Shown piece after piece: positions 50,661 through 59,240 of a DNA stretch of 64,000 bases. This DNA is from Mesorhizobium helmanticense (GTDB lineage Bacteria > Pseudomonadota > Alphaproteobacteria > Rhizobiales > Rhizobiaceae). How positions within the stretch are numbered: the first letter of the stretch is position 1; every line of letters begins with the position of its first letter. The notes beneath the pieces are model-generated. The model did no database searches. It saw only the letters and a program-made list of their open reading frames with translations, and was not told the origin of the DNA. A program made the translations under genes and the position numbers. The DNA lies in NCBI RefSeq assembly GCF_003034915.1, contig NZ_PZJX01000032.1:17318-81317 (forward strand). Reading direction: 5' to 3'.

Positions 50661-52007
50661 TTAGCCGACGATCTTGTTGATCTGATCGGAAAGCGCGTCC
50701 ATCTCGGCCTGGACGTTGCCCGAAACCAGTGCCTTGGAGATGCCGGACTGGAGCGCCAGCGTCACCTTGGCGTATTCGGGCGTGATCGGCCGCGCCGTGG
50801 CGCCGGTGAACACCTTCTCGAGGCTCGCCATGAAAGGCTGTTCCTTCTTGATCTGCTCGTCCTGGAACAGCGCCGGGCGCGTCGGCGCGAGACCGAAGTT
50901 CAAGGCGATGCGGTGCTGGGTTTCGGTCGAAGACAGCCAGGTCAAAAGTTCGATCGCGGCCTCGCGCTGCTTGGAGTTGGCGTTGACGCCGAGCTGGTAG
51001 CCGCCGAGGCAGGCCGCACTCTTGCCGCCGGGGAAGGACGGCAACGGCGCGACGCCGACCTTGTCGACCACCTGCGAGGCCTTGGCGTCCTGGGCGATCG
51101 GATAGACATAGGACCAGTTGCGCATGAACATCGCCTTGCCCGAAGTGAAGGGCTGGCGCGACGGCTCCTCGTCCCAGGACAGCACGTCCTGCGGGCTGAT
51201 CTTGGTCTTGGCAATGGTGTCGTGAAGGAACTGGATCGCTTCGACCGCCGCCTTCTGGTTGATCTGTGACGACTTGCCGTCGGGGGCAAGGATCGCGCCA
51301 TTGTTGGAGGTGATGATCTCGACCGCATCGCAGACCAGAACTTCGGCCTGCTTGCCCTGCCAGAGATAGCCGAAATCGACATCGCCGGCCTTCTGCGCCG
51401 CGGCGGCGATAGTCGCCATGTCGGCCCAGTTGTCCGGGACCTTGCCGCCATGCTTGTCCAGCACGTCCTTGCGGTAGTAGAACATGCCCGAATCCATGAA
51501 CCAGGGAAGGGCGGTCAGCTTGCCGCCATAGGTACAGGCGTTGAGGGTTCCGGTGAAGTAGGCGCTGCGCTTGTCCGCCGGAAAATACTCGTCAAGCGGC
51601 AAGGCCCAGCCGGCGGCGGCAAAGCCGGCGATCCAGATCACGTCCTGGCTGAAGACGTCGGGCGTGCCGGTGCGGCGGGCGAGCTGCTGGACGAGACCCT
51701 GATAGACTTCCGTCGAGGAGCTCGGCGGCGGCAGTTCGATGTTCTTGACCAGAACGCGGTCCTGCGATTCGTTGAAGGCCTTGATCAGGTCGCCAAAGGT
51801 TTCCTTGCCGAAGAAGGCAGCGCTGGCAAAGCTGATTTCGGCGCGCGACTGGGCGCGAGCCCGGCGAACACTCAGCCCGGTGCCCATGCCAAGTGTCGCC
51901 GCGCCAAGCAGTCCGGCGCTGCCAATGAGAAACTGCCTGCGGTCGGCGATCGTCACGTGCGCAGCAGACTTCGAGCCGGAAACCGGCCCTTTTTTAATGT
52001 CAGTCAT
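50661..52007 (-). CDS. Sugar ABC transporter substrate-binding protein (CUT1), probable Tat substrate
   Basis: A 448-residue periplasmic protein. The start MTDIKKGPVSG at 52007 has AAGGAGGAGAAA just upstream; the frame to 52079 would translate the operator. The N-terminus has the twin-arginine motif DRRQFLIGSAG and a mild hydrophobic stretch ending RARAQS, so export by the Tat system is likely. The mature part is a family-1 sugar binder (ISFASAAFFGKETFGDLIKAFNES ... GKAMFMRNWSYVYP). First gene of the ten-gene catabolic operon. Confidence 0.9.
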   Translation of the reverse strand: MTDIKKGPVSGSKSAAHVTIADRRQFLIGSAGLLGAATLGMGTGLSVRRARAQSRAEISFASAAFFGKETFGDLIKAFNESQDRVLVKNIELPPPSSSTEVYQGLVQQLARRTGTPDVFSQDVIWIAGFAAAGWALPLDEYFPADKRSAYFTGTLNACTYGGKLTALPWFMDSGMFYYRKDVLDKHGGKVPDNWADMATIAAAAQKAGDVDFGYLWQGKQAEVLVCDAVEIITSNNGAILAPDGKSSQINQKAAVEAIQFLHDTIAKTKISPQDVLSWDEEPSRQPFTSGKAMFMRNWSYVYPIAQDAKASQVVDKVGVAPLPSFPGGKSAACLGGYQLGVNANSKQREAAIELLTWLSSTETQHRIALNFGLAPTRPALFQDEQIKKEQPFMASLEKVFTGATARPITPEYAKVTLALQSGISKALVSGNVQAEMDALSDQINKIVG

Positions 52008-52038
52008 TTTCTCCTCCTTGCGCTGGCAGCCTCCCAAC

Positions 52039-52090
52039 CAGCATTTCCGCATGTTCCATAAAAATTTTACGCGCGTCAAGATTTAAAATG
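52039..52090 (-). promoter_or_regulatory. Shared promoter/operator block, copy B
   Basis: Nearly the same 52 bases as 42389-42440. It contains TTTACGCGCGTCAA (52066-52079), a 14-base CG-centred palindrome with one mismatched pair, overlapping a minus-strand TTGACG. It lies 32-83 bases upstream of the binding-protein start and between it and the divergent Gfo/Idh gene at 52173. The LacI protein encoded at 54299-55321 is the obvious candidate binder. Confidence 0.7.
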
Positions 52091-52172
52091 CTTTATAGCG
52101 GCTTTCGAATGTGATCCGTTGCCGTTTCAACGGTTCAAACAGGCTATTATCGCGTTGGGAGGTGAGACCGAA

Positions 52173-53321
52173 ATGCAGCCAAAATCAAAGGCAAAGCTCG
52201 GCATTGGCGTTGTCGGATGCGGCAACATCTCGATGACCTATTTGCGCAATGCGGCTTTGTTCGGCGAGGTGGAACTGCGCGCCTGCGCCGACATATCGCC
52301 CGACATGGCGGCCCTTCGCGCCAGTGAGTACGGCATCCGGGCTCTCAGCGTCGACGCGCTTCTGGCCGATCCGGAGATCGACCTTGTCCTCAACCTGACC
52401 ATCCCGGCGGCGCATTTCGACATTTCGTTTTCGGCGCTTTCGGCGGGCAAGCATGTCTTCACCGAAAAGCCGCTGGCAACCTCGGCCGCCGATGGCCGCC
52501 GCCTTGTCGACGAGGCTGCGAAGCGCGGGCTGCTGCTTGGTTCGGCTCCGGATACCTTCCTCGGCGCCGCCGGGCGGCGCGCACGCCGCCTGATGAATGA
52601 GGGCGCGATCGGTCGGCCGGTGACCGGCACCGCCTTCATGATGGGACGCGGCATGGAGCACTGGCATCCCAATCCGCAATTCTACTACCAGCCCGGCGGC
52701 GGCCCGGTTTTCGACATGGGGCCTTACTACCTGACCATGCTCGTCAATCTGCTCGGGCCGGTCCAGCGCGTGATGGCGATGGCGACGCGCGGCCAGGAAG
52801 AGCGACTGATCACCGCCGAAGGACCCTTCAAGAACACCAGCTTCAAGGTCGGCACGCCGACCAACATCCTCTCGCTATTGGAATTCCGTTCCGGCGCCAC
52901 CGTTACCTTCGGCGCCTCCTGGGATGTCTTCAAGCACTCCAACCACCCGATCGAGCTGCACGGGACGGAGGGCTCGCTGCGGCTGCCCGACCCCGACACG
53001 TTCGGCGGTACGGTCTCGCTGTCGGAGCGAGGCGCCGACTGGGCCGATTTCCACAGCGAAAGCGAGCTCTACGGCGCGTTAAACTGGCCGTTCGCCGCGC
53101 CGGACCGCGCCAACTACCGCATGCTCGGCGTTGCCGACCTTTCGCGGGCGCTGGCAACGGGCAGGAAGCCGCGCGCCTCCGGAGACCTCGCACTGCATGT
53201 GCTGGAGATCATGGAGGCGATCCTGGCTTCGGGCGAAAGCCGCGAATCGGTCGCCGTCAATGGAACGGTCGATCAACCGCCGCTGCTTGGCGAAGACGAG
53301 GCGGCAAGCCTGCTTGCCTGA
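52173..53321 (+). CDS. Gfo/Idh/MocA-family oxidoreductase (3)
   Basis: A 382-residue oxidoreductase. The ATG at 52173 follows GGGAGGTGAGACCGAA; the longer frame from 52119 is not supported. Rossmann start IGVVGCGNISMTYLRNA, family motif TEKPLATSAADGR, and PVFDMGPYYLTMLVNLLGP in place of the common His-containing helix. It is divergent from the ten-gene operon and followed by an esterase and the LacI gene. It adds a second oxidation or reduction step to the same pathway, or handles a second substrate. Confidence 0.9.
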   Translation: MQPKSKAKLGIGVVGCGNISMTYLRNAALFGEVELRACADISPDMAALRASEYGIRALSVDALLADPEIDLVLNLTIPAAHFDISFSALSAGKHVFTEKPLATSAADGRRLVDEAAKRGLLLGSAPDTFLGAAGRRARRLMNEGAIGRPVTGTAFMMGRGMEHWHPNPQFYYQPGGGPVFDMGPYYLTMLVNLLGPVQRVMAMATRGQEERLITAEGPFKNTSFKVGTPTNILSLLEFRSGATVTFGASWDVFKHSNHPIELHGTEGSLRLPDPDTFGGTVSLSERGADWADFHSESELYGALNWPFAAPDRANYRMLGVADLSRALATGRKPRASGDLALHVLEIMEAILASGESRESVAVNGTVDQPPLLGEDEAASLLA

Positions 53322-53330
53322 GATCCGCCC

Positions 53331-54311
53331 ATGACGACATCGCCCTCCGTGCCTTTACTCGATCCCGAGGCTCGGCACGTGCTCGACCTCGGCCGGCAGG
53401 CCGCCGTCCGGCCATTCGAGGCCGGGACGCTCGAAGAGGCGCGCCGCGCCTATGGCGAGGGATTTCCCGCACTCCAGGGCGAGCGCGAGCCGGTCGCTTC
53501 GCTGAGCGAGCGAACCATCGCCGGGCCGGGCGGCCCGCTGACGCTCAGGATCTATCGCGGGCACGACGCGCCAGGAACAAATGCTCCCGCGCTGCTCTAT
53601 CTGCATGGCGGCGGCTGGGTGATCGGCAATCTGGAGTCCCATGACGAGATCTGCCGCTGGTTCGCCAACATGGCGGCCTGCGTCGTCGTCTCGCCCGCCT
53701 ACCGGCTGGCGCCGGAGCATAAATTCCCGGCAGCGGTCGAGGATTGCCGCGCCGTGCTCTCCTCCATGCGACAGGCGGCCGGCGACCTCGGTATCGACGC
53801 AAGGCGCGTTGCCGTCGCCGGCGATAGCGCAGGCGGCAATCTCGCTACGGTGCTCAGCCTGCTCGCACGTGACGACGGAATCAAAGTGACGACGCAACTG
53901 CTGTTCTATCCGAACACGGATGCGTCTCAGACGGCGGACAGTTATCGCCGCTTTGCCGACGGTTTTGGCCTCACCGCGGCCACCATGGCCTGGTTCCGGG
54001 ATCACTACATAAGCAGGGCCAGCGACATCGACGACTGGCGCGTCTCGCCGCTGAAGGCGGCAAGCCTAGCCGGAGCGCCGCCGGCCTTCCTCGCATTCGC
54101 CGGTCACGATATCCTGGCCGATGAAGGCGAGGCTTATGCGAAACGTCTGCAAGATGACGGCGTAACGGTGGTGTTGCGGCGCTGGCCGGGACAGATCCAT
54201 GGCTTCGTCTCGATGGGCCGCCATGGTCCGGCGGCGCGGCAAGCTGTCGGTGCCGCGGTCGCGGCCTGGCGCGGCTTCGATCCGGCTTTTGGCAAGGCTC
54301 AGGCCGACTGA
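53331..54311 (+). CDS. Alpha/beta hydrolase, hormone-sensitive-lipase family esterase
   Basis: A 326-residue esterase. The oxyanion motif is LYLHGGGWVIG, the nucleophile GDSAGGNLA, the acid in GHDILADEGEAY and His in GQIHGFVSMG. This is the HSL/family IV pattern. No signal peptide, so it acts in the cytoplasm on a small ester, possibly an acylated sugar imported by the adjacent transporters. Its 3' end overlaps the convergent LacI gene by 13 bases. Confidence 0.9.
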   Translation: MTTSPSVPLLDPEARHVLDLGRQAAVRPFEAGTLEEARRAYGEGFPALQGEREPVASLSERTIAGPGGPLTLRIYRGHDAPGTNAPALLYLHGGGWVIGNLESHDEICRWFANMAACVVVSPAYRLAPEHKFPAAVEDCRAVLSSMRQAAGDLGIDARRVAVAGDSAGGNLATVLSLLARDDGIKVTTQLLFYPNTDASQTADSYRRFADGFGLTAATMAWFRDHYISRASDIDDWRVSPLKAASLAGAPPAFLAFAGHDILADEGEAYAKRLQDDGVTVVLRRWPGQIHGFVSMGRHGPAARQAVGAAVAAWRGFDPAFGKAQAD

Positions 54312-55321
54312 CGCATCACCAGCGTCGCGTCGAGGTTTACCTTGGCGGTAACCGTCGCCTCATCCTCGTCCATCAGGGCCAGCAGCGTCTCGACGCTGCG
54401 CCCAGCCATGGCGGCGAAATCCTGCGCCATGGTGGTGAGGCCGGGACAAGTGTAGCGGCTCAGCGGATGATCGTCATGGGCCGCTACACGCAGGTCGCAA
54501 TCGCCCTTGCGACCGACCTTGAGGCCGCGCGCATACGCTGCCGCCATCACGCCGAAGGCCAGACGGTCGTTGTTGCACAGGATGGTCTTTCCCGGCAGGC
54601 CGCCATTGTCGAGCATCTTTTCGGTTTGCTCGTAGCCGATCCGTTCGAAATCCCATGTGTAGTCGTCGGTGTTGCCGATGACGACAGGCTCATACCCGAG
54701 CCGCTGCATGGCGCCGACATAGCTGCTCAGCCGTTCCGGCGAGTTATGGTTGACGTGCGGGATATCGAAATAGACCGGGGCGTCGCCGGACCGGCACAGA
54801 TAGTCGACGATGGTCGAGACACTCTGCGCGTTGTTGTTGCCGACGAAGGGCGTTTCGCCCTCGAGATAGGTGTCGAAATAGACGACTGGTATGGCTTGTG
54901 TCAGCTTTTCCAGCGTGAGGCGGTCCGAGCGCAGGCCGAGCGGCGCGATGAGCGCACCGGAAACCTTCAGCGACAGGATGGTTCGCGTCGCCTCCACTTC
55001 GAGGTCGCGCGAGCCGTGCGAGGAGATGACGATCGGCCAGTAGCCTTCGTCGCGCAGCCGAAGCTCGATGCGACTGACCATCTCCGAATAGAAGGGATCG
55101 GCGACCGTCGGCACCATGATGCCGATGCTGCGGGTGCGCTTGCGGTTGAGGTTGCGCGCGAACAGATTGGGCTGGTAGTCGGACGAGCGCAGCGCCTCCT
55201 CGATGCGCTTTCGCGTTGCCGGCTTGACGCTGGTCGGATCGTCGAAAAATTTCGACAGTGTCGGCCTGGAGACGCCGCAGGAACGGGCGAAATCCTCCAT
55301 CGTCTTGTGCGTCATCGACAT
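54299..55321 (-). CDS. LacI-family transcriptional regulator
   Basis: A 340-residue regulator. The HTH at the N-terminus is TMEDFARSCGVSRPTLSKFFDDP, followed by the hinge helix with LFARNLNRKRTRSIGIMVP. The sugar-binding core follows (PFYSEMVSRIELRLRDEGY ... TILCNNDRLAFGVMAAAYARGL). It probably represses the two sugar transporter operons through the shared blocks at 42389 and 52039 and responds to the sugar. Its own upstream region shares the nonamer AAATTTTAC (55401-55409) with copy B. Confidence 0.9.
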   Translation of the reverse strand: MSMTHKTMEDFARSCGVSRPTLSKFFDDPTSVKPATRKRIEEALRSSDYQPNLFARNLNRKRTRSIGIMVPTVADPFYSEMVSRIELRLRDEGYWPIVISSHGSRDLEVEATRTILSLKVSGALIAPLGLRSDRLTLEKLTQAIPVVYFDTYLEGETPFVGNNNAQSVSTIVDYLCRSGDAPVYFDIPHVNHNSPERLSSYVGAMQRLGYEPVVIGNTDDYTWDFERIGYEQTEKMLDNGGLPGKTILCNNDRLAFGVMAAAYARGLKVGRKGDCDLRVAAHDDHPLSRYTCPGLTTMAQDFAAMAGRSVETLLALMDEDEATVTAKVNLDATLVMRQSA

Positions 55322-55495
55322 TCAAACCCTCGCGTCATGGACCTGGTTCCATGCGCTGCCCGGCTCTACATACGGTCAGCCGGCGTGCAACTGCAAGGCG
55401 AAATTTTACAGACAAGTTCCCTGGTTTCAACGCGTATCAGTAAATTATTCCATGCGTAAATTTATTAATTGACGTGAAAAGCGCAAGCCGTATTC

Positions 55496-56320
55496 TCAGT
55501 TTGGAACCTTCTTCGTCCACTTGCGGAGCCGTGTGCTGACATAGGATCTGGGACCAAAGGGAAGCCGAGGCCGCCCGGCAGGCCGGACCGGATGATCTTC
55601 CTTCTGCTGTTGCACGAACTTCATCAGCCGGCAAAAGACGGGCGATTCCAGTTCTTGCAGGCGTTGAGCGAGACCCTCCGGCAGCGGCTTCGATCGCCAG
55701 GCGAAATACGCCCCATAGGCATCCGGCGTATCGATCAGATGCCGCAGATACGCCGCCAGCTCGGCGGGGCTGCTAAAATCCGCCGCGTTGATGTAGGAGC
55801 CTGCCGGCGCGAATTCGTCAACATTCGGGGCACCGAGATAGACTGGCACCGAACCGGCCTTGAACGCATCGACGAGCTTTTCCGTGACATAGTCCGTCTC
55901 GCTGGAGTTCTCCAGAGCGAGGCAGAACTTGTAGCGCGCGACGGTGTCGATCTTTGTTTCCCTCCCAAGATCGGGGCCTTCGATGGTTCGGTTGCGAAAA
56001 TGCCGGCCATAGGAATCGATTCTGATGTGGTGGGAAAGCTCCCGCACGAAATCAACGCGTCCGCTATGGTTCAAACTGGCCGATTGGAAGAGCACGGCCG
56101 GGGCCGCTTCCGTCTTGGCCACGATCGGTGTTGCTCGAACCTCCTCCCACCAGGATGCGCGTGGCAGATAAGGTGCCCAGATATCGGAGCTGCGTTCATG
56201 CGTCACCGTGAAGTCGAAGTGCCGCATGATCTTCGGATCCGCGATCCGCTTGTAGTTTGATCGGCTCTCCATCGACCAGGCTATCCAAAACTGGCCGGGA
56301 TACTTCCAAGCATCGCCCAT
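55496..56320 (-). CDS. GT10 (fucosyltransferase-type) glycosyltransferase, 5' end abnormal
   Basis: The product carries the GT10 acceptor/donor motif YKFCLALENSSETDYVTEK followed by LVDAFKAGSVPVYLG, the hallmark of alpha-1,3/1,4-fucosyltransferases that use GDP-fucose. The first ATG in frame is 56320, but family-like sequence continues upstream for about 45 codons (FFYTTFFSKPVDIASIH, CDLSGQWTLDKRRLAEA, AAVVFHIPNFRE). No ATG, GTG or TTG is in frame before a TGA at 56501-56503. A run of seven T (56452-56458 on the coding strand) lies in that stretch, so a frameshift or an unusual start is likely. Role if active: fucosylation of a surface glycan. 56321-56761 holds no other gene. Confidence 0.75.
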   Translation of the reverse strand: MGDAWKYPGQFWIAWSMESRSNYKRIADPKIMRHFDFTVTHERSSDIWAPYLPRASWWEEVRATPIVAKTEAAPAVLFQSASLNHSGRVDFVRELSHHIRIDSYGRHFRNRTIEGPDLGRETKIDTVARYKFCLALENSSETDYVTEKLVDAFKAGSVPVYLGAPNVDEFAPAGSYINAADFSSPAELAAYLRHLIDTPDAYGAYFAWRSKPLPEGLAQRLQELESPVFCRLMKFVQQQKEDHPVRPAGRPRLPFGPRSYVSTRLRKWTKKVPN

Positions 56321-56761
56321 CTCGCGGAAATTTGGAATGTGGAAGACGACCGCCGCCGCCTCGGCAAGCCGGCGCTTGTCCAGGGTCCACTGCCCCGAAA
56401 GATCACAATGAATGGATGCGATGTCGACAGGCTTGCTGAAGAATGTCGTATAAAAAAAGGATGAGAGGGGCTTTTGAAGGCGTGGAAAGCAAGGGGCACC
56501 TCAGCACGGTAAAGTCCTATACCTGCCTGCCCTAAAAGCAAATGCCTGCAATCAGGCCTCTGGCCGTGTCGTGGTACCGAGGCGACCAGTCGCAAGCGTG
56601 GCAAAGATGCTTGGCCTCGGACTGGCCACCACGGTCGGCATCCTGAATTCCCTCTGGTACGAACTGCGCGCGGTTCGCGCGCAGCCCTCCGAACGAATTG
56701 AGCACCTGGAAGCGCCGCGAGACGCCGCAGCTAAACCTCTGTTGTGAGAACGGCGTCCGTA

Positions 56762-57091
56762 TCAGCTTGCCAGAGGAAAGCCATGCGCACGCCAGGCGCC
56801 GATGCCGCCGCCCAAATGGGTGTCGTGCGATTGTCCACCAGCCTTGGCGATGGCAATTGCTTGCGATGAACGGCCGCCGGCCTGGCAATAAAACACAACG
56901 GGTTTGTCGGACGGGATGAACTCCATCTCCTCACGAAGCCTGCCTAAGGGAATATGAATGGCCCCGGCTATATGCCCGGACGCCCATTCGGCGTTCTCCC
57001 TGACATCGACGAGCGTGACAGTGTCGCCCATCTGACGCACTTGCGTCGGCGTCAGCGTTTTGACCGACGACTGCGCTCCAAATCCAAACAT
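56762..57091 (-). CDS. Single-domain rhodanese
   Basis: A 109-residue cytoplasmic rhodanese. The catalytic loop is FYCQAGGRSSQAI with Cys69 as persulfide carrier. LVDVRENAEWASGHIAGAIHIP is the conserved front part. It transfers sulfane sulfur between thiols. It follows the ArsR-type regulator gene on the same strand and lies opposite the sulfide oxidoreductase gene, which together define a sulfide/persulfide response. Confidence 0.92.
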   Translation of the reverse strand: MFGFGAQSSVKTLTPTQVRQMGDTVTLVDVRENAEWASGHIAGAIHIPLGRLREEMEFIPSDKPVVFYCQAGGRSSQAIAIAKAGGQSHDTHLGGGIGAWRAHGFPLAS

Positions 57092-57166
57092 TGCACTTCT
57101 CCTGTTTCTTCGGGATGCGGCATGCAGCGCATCGCCTTTGAGATTGTCGATGGCAACAGCTTCTCG

Positions 57167-57460
57167 TCAGGGGCAGAAAGCCGAGTGAAGCGCTTCCACG
57201 ACCGTGAGCACTTCCGGCCGCGTGATGCGGTAGTAGACGGTCGTGCCATCGCGCCGCGACTCGACCAGGCCGTCAGCACGCAACCGCATCAGTTGCTGCG
57301 ACATCGGCACTTGGTCGATGCCAAGCAACTCGCGCAGTTCCGCGACAGAGCGCTCATCCTTCCCCAACGCGCAAAGGACCAGGAGCCGTTGCGGATGGGA
57401 CAGGCTCCTGAGCAGGTCCGCCGCCTTTCCCGAAGCCGGGATCATCTCTTTTACATTCAT
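57167..57460 (-). CDS. ArsR-family repressor, BigR/SqrR-like persulfide sensor
   Basis: A 97-residue winged-helix protein from ATG 57460. HTH: SVAELRELLGIDQVPMSQQLMRLRADGLVESRRDGTTVYYRI. Cys30 (LLVLCALGKDE) and Cys96 (HSAFCP) occupy the positions of the redox Cys pair in BigR/SqrR, which form a tri- or tetrasulfide and release DNA when sulfane sulfur is high. It should repress itself, the rhodanese gene and the divergent sulfide:quinone oxidoreductase operon. Confidence 0.87.
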   Translation of the reverse strand: MNVKEMIPASGKAADLLRSLSHPQRLLVLCALGKDERSVAELRELLGIDQVPMSQQLMRLRADGLVESRRDGTTVYYRITRPEVLTVVEALHSAFCP

Positions 57461-57490
57461 ACTCTTGAATTTATAATCTTTGAATGTTAA
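57451..57490. promoter_or_regulatory. AT-rich operator region of the sulfide module
   Basis: An inverted repeat CATTCA (57454-57459) / TGAATG (57481-57486) flanks an AT-rich core, and TTGAAT occurs twice in direct orientation within it. AT-rich interrupted palindromes are the usual binding sites of BigR-type repressors. It overlaps the repressor gene's start and faces the divergent oxidoreductase operon. Confidence 0.5.
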
Positions 57491-57626
57491 TTGCAAGCCC
57501 ATCGGCAGGCCCGCGAGCGGCACAACCTTACCATCGCGCTCCCCGGTTTAGGAATTGAGCCAGATCAACGCAAGGCTGCGGCCTTGCTGTCAGGTTATTC
57601 GAACAAGAAACACTGGGAGGAACCCT

Positions 57627-58919
57627 ATGTCACATGTCGTCGTCCTCGGGGCCGGTCTTGGTGGAACCGTCATGGCCTATGAAATGCGAGAGAAGCTGCG
57701 CCGCGAGGACAGCCTGACGGTCGTCAATCTCGGCACATCCTATTCCTTCGTGCCTTCCAATCCCTGGGTGGCCGTCGGCTGGCGCAAGCGCGACGACATC
57801 ACCGTCGACCTCGCCGCAACTTTCAAGCGGCGCAACATCGCGCTCAAACCCGAGGGTGCCAAGAAAGTGTATCCGAAGGAAAACCGGATCGAGCTCAACG
57901 ACGGTACGTTCGTCGACTACGACTATCTGATCATCGCGACCGGGCCGGACCTCGCGTTCGATGAGGTGCCCGGCCTCGGACCTGCCGGATACACGCAGTC
58001 GATCTGCCACATCGATCATGCGACCGCCACGAAGGCGAAGGTCGATGAACTCGTCCGCGAGCCGGGTCCGGTCATCATCGGTGCCGTCCAAGGGGCATCC
58101 TGCTACGGACCCGCCTATGAATTCGCTTTTATCCTCGACACCGCGCTGCGCAGGGCCAAGGTGCGCGACCGGGTGCCGATGACCTTCGTGACGCCCGAGC
58201 CCTATATCGGTCATCTCGGCCTGGATGGCGTGGGTGATACCAAGGGCCTGCTTGAGAGTGCCATGCGCGATCGGCACATCAAGTGGATCACGAACGCCAA
58301 GGTGTCGTCGGTCGACGCAGGAACCATGCATGTGGAGGAAGTAAACGAGGACGGTTCGGTGAAGGCCAAGCACGACCTGCCCTTCACGTTCTCGATGATG
58401 CTTCCGGCCTTCCGTGGCGTGGCGGCGGTGAAGGACATAGAGGGGCTGGTCAATCCGCGTGGCTTCGTCACGATCGACAAGCATCAGCGAAACCAGACTT
58501 ATCCGAACATCTTTTCGATCGGTGTCTGCGTCGCCATTCCCCCAGTCGGCAAGACGCCGCTGCCGGTTGGTGTTCCAAAGACCGGCTTCATGATCGAATC
58601 CATGGTCACGGCGACGGCGGAAAACATCGGCGCACTGTTGCGCGGCGAGGAACCGCGGGCTGTCGCGACCTGGAACGCGGTCTGCTTGGCCGATTTCGGC
58701 GACGAGGGCATCGCCTTCGTGGCGCAGCCGCAGATCCCGCCACGCAACGTCAACTGGTCATCGCAGGGCAAGTGGGTGCACGCGGCCAAAGTGGGGTTCG
58801 AGAAATACTTCCTGCACAAGGTCCGTCAGGGCAAGAGCGAGACCTTCTACGAGGGACTGGCACTCGACTTGCTCGGCATCAAGAAGCTCAAGGCCATTCA
58901 CATGGAGCCGGCCGAATAG
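57627..58919 (+). CDS. sqr: Sulfide:quinone oxidoreductase
   Basis: A 430-residue FAD enzyme. FAD motif VVVLGAGLGGTVMAYEM. Cysteines at 127, 159 (GASCYGP) and 353 (NAVCLAD) match the three redox cysteines of characterised type I enzymes. The C-terminal amphipathic part (KYFLHKVRQGKSE) suits membrane association. It oxidises sulfide to polysulfide or persulfide and passes electrons to quinone. The ATG at 57627 follows ACTGGGAGGAACCCT; the longer frame is rejected. First gene of the rightward operon. Confidence 0.9.
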   Translation: MSHVVVLGAGLGGTVMAYEMREKLRREDSLTVVNLGTSYSFVPSNPWVAVGWRKRDDITVDLAATFKRRNIALKPEGAKKVYPKENRIELNDGTFVDYDYLIIATGPDLAFDEVPGLGPAGYTQSICHIDHATATKAKVDELVREPGPVIIGAVQGASCYGPAYEFAFILDTALRRAKVRDRVPMTFVTPEPYIGHLGLDGVGDTKGLLESAMRDRHIKWITNAKVSSVDAGTMHVEEVNEDGSVKAKHDLPFTFSMMLPAFRGVAAVKDIEGLVNPRGFVTIDKHQRNQTYPNIFSIGVCVAIPPVGKTPLPVGVPKTGFMIESMVTATAENIGALLRGEEPRAVATWNAVCLADFGDEGIAFVAQPQIPPRNVNWSSQGKWVHAAKVGFEKYFLHKVRQGKSETFYEGLALDLLGIKKLKAIHMEPAE

Positions 58920-58947
58920 GCACGGCGCAGATTCAGGAGACAAGATT

Positions 58948-59151
58948 ATGACTATCGACAAGGCAGTTCTGATGTTCGCGGGGTTCATGGTGCTGATCTC
59001 CGTCGCGCTCGGCTATTACTATTCGCCCTACTGGTTCCTGCTGACCGTCTTTGCCGGGCTTAATATGGTGCAGGCTTCGCTTACTGGCTGGTGCCCGGCA
59101 GCTATTGTCTTCAAGAAAGTTGGTTGCAAGAGCGGCGTCGCCTTCAAGTAA
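58948..59151 (+). CDS. DUF2892 small inner-membrane protein
   Basis: A 67-residue protein with two hydrophobic segments (VLMFAGFMVLISVALGYYY and WFLLTVFAGLNMVQASLTG) and the family ending GWCPAAIVFKKVGC. The same domain forms the membrane part of the rhodanese YgaP. The conserved cysteines fit a role in holding or passing sulfane sulfur at the membrane. It lies 28 bases after the oxidoreductase gene, with CAGGAGACAAG as SD. Confidence 0.88.
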   Translation: MTIDKAVLMFAGFMVLISVALGYYYSPYWFLLTVFAGLNMVQASLTGWCPAAIVFKKVGCKSGVAFK

Positions 59152-59180
59152 CACCCGACTTTCCAGGACTGGCGTCCCAT

Positions 59181-59206
59181 ACGGGAGGTGCCTTCGCGCC
59201 TCCCGT
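59181..59206 (+). terminator. Hairpin after the sulfide module
   Basis: ACGGGAGGTGC (59181-59191) pairs with GCGCCTCCCGT (59196-59206), with one G-T wobble and a four-base loop, followed by CCTTTC. It may reduce but not necessarily abolish read-through into the RND genes that begin at 59241. Confidence 0.6.
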
Positions 59207-59240
59207 CCTTTCAATTCGTTTCCGAGAACGGCACAGTGCG

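Noticed and set aside
56532..56888. Open frame between the GT10 and rhodanese genes
   Set aside because: It overlaps the rhodanese gene and has no SD or recognisable composition.
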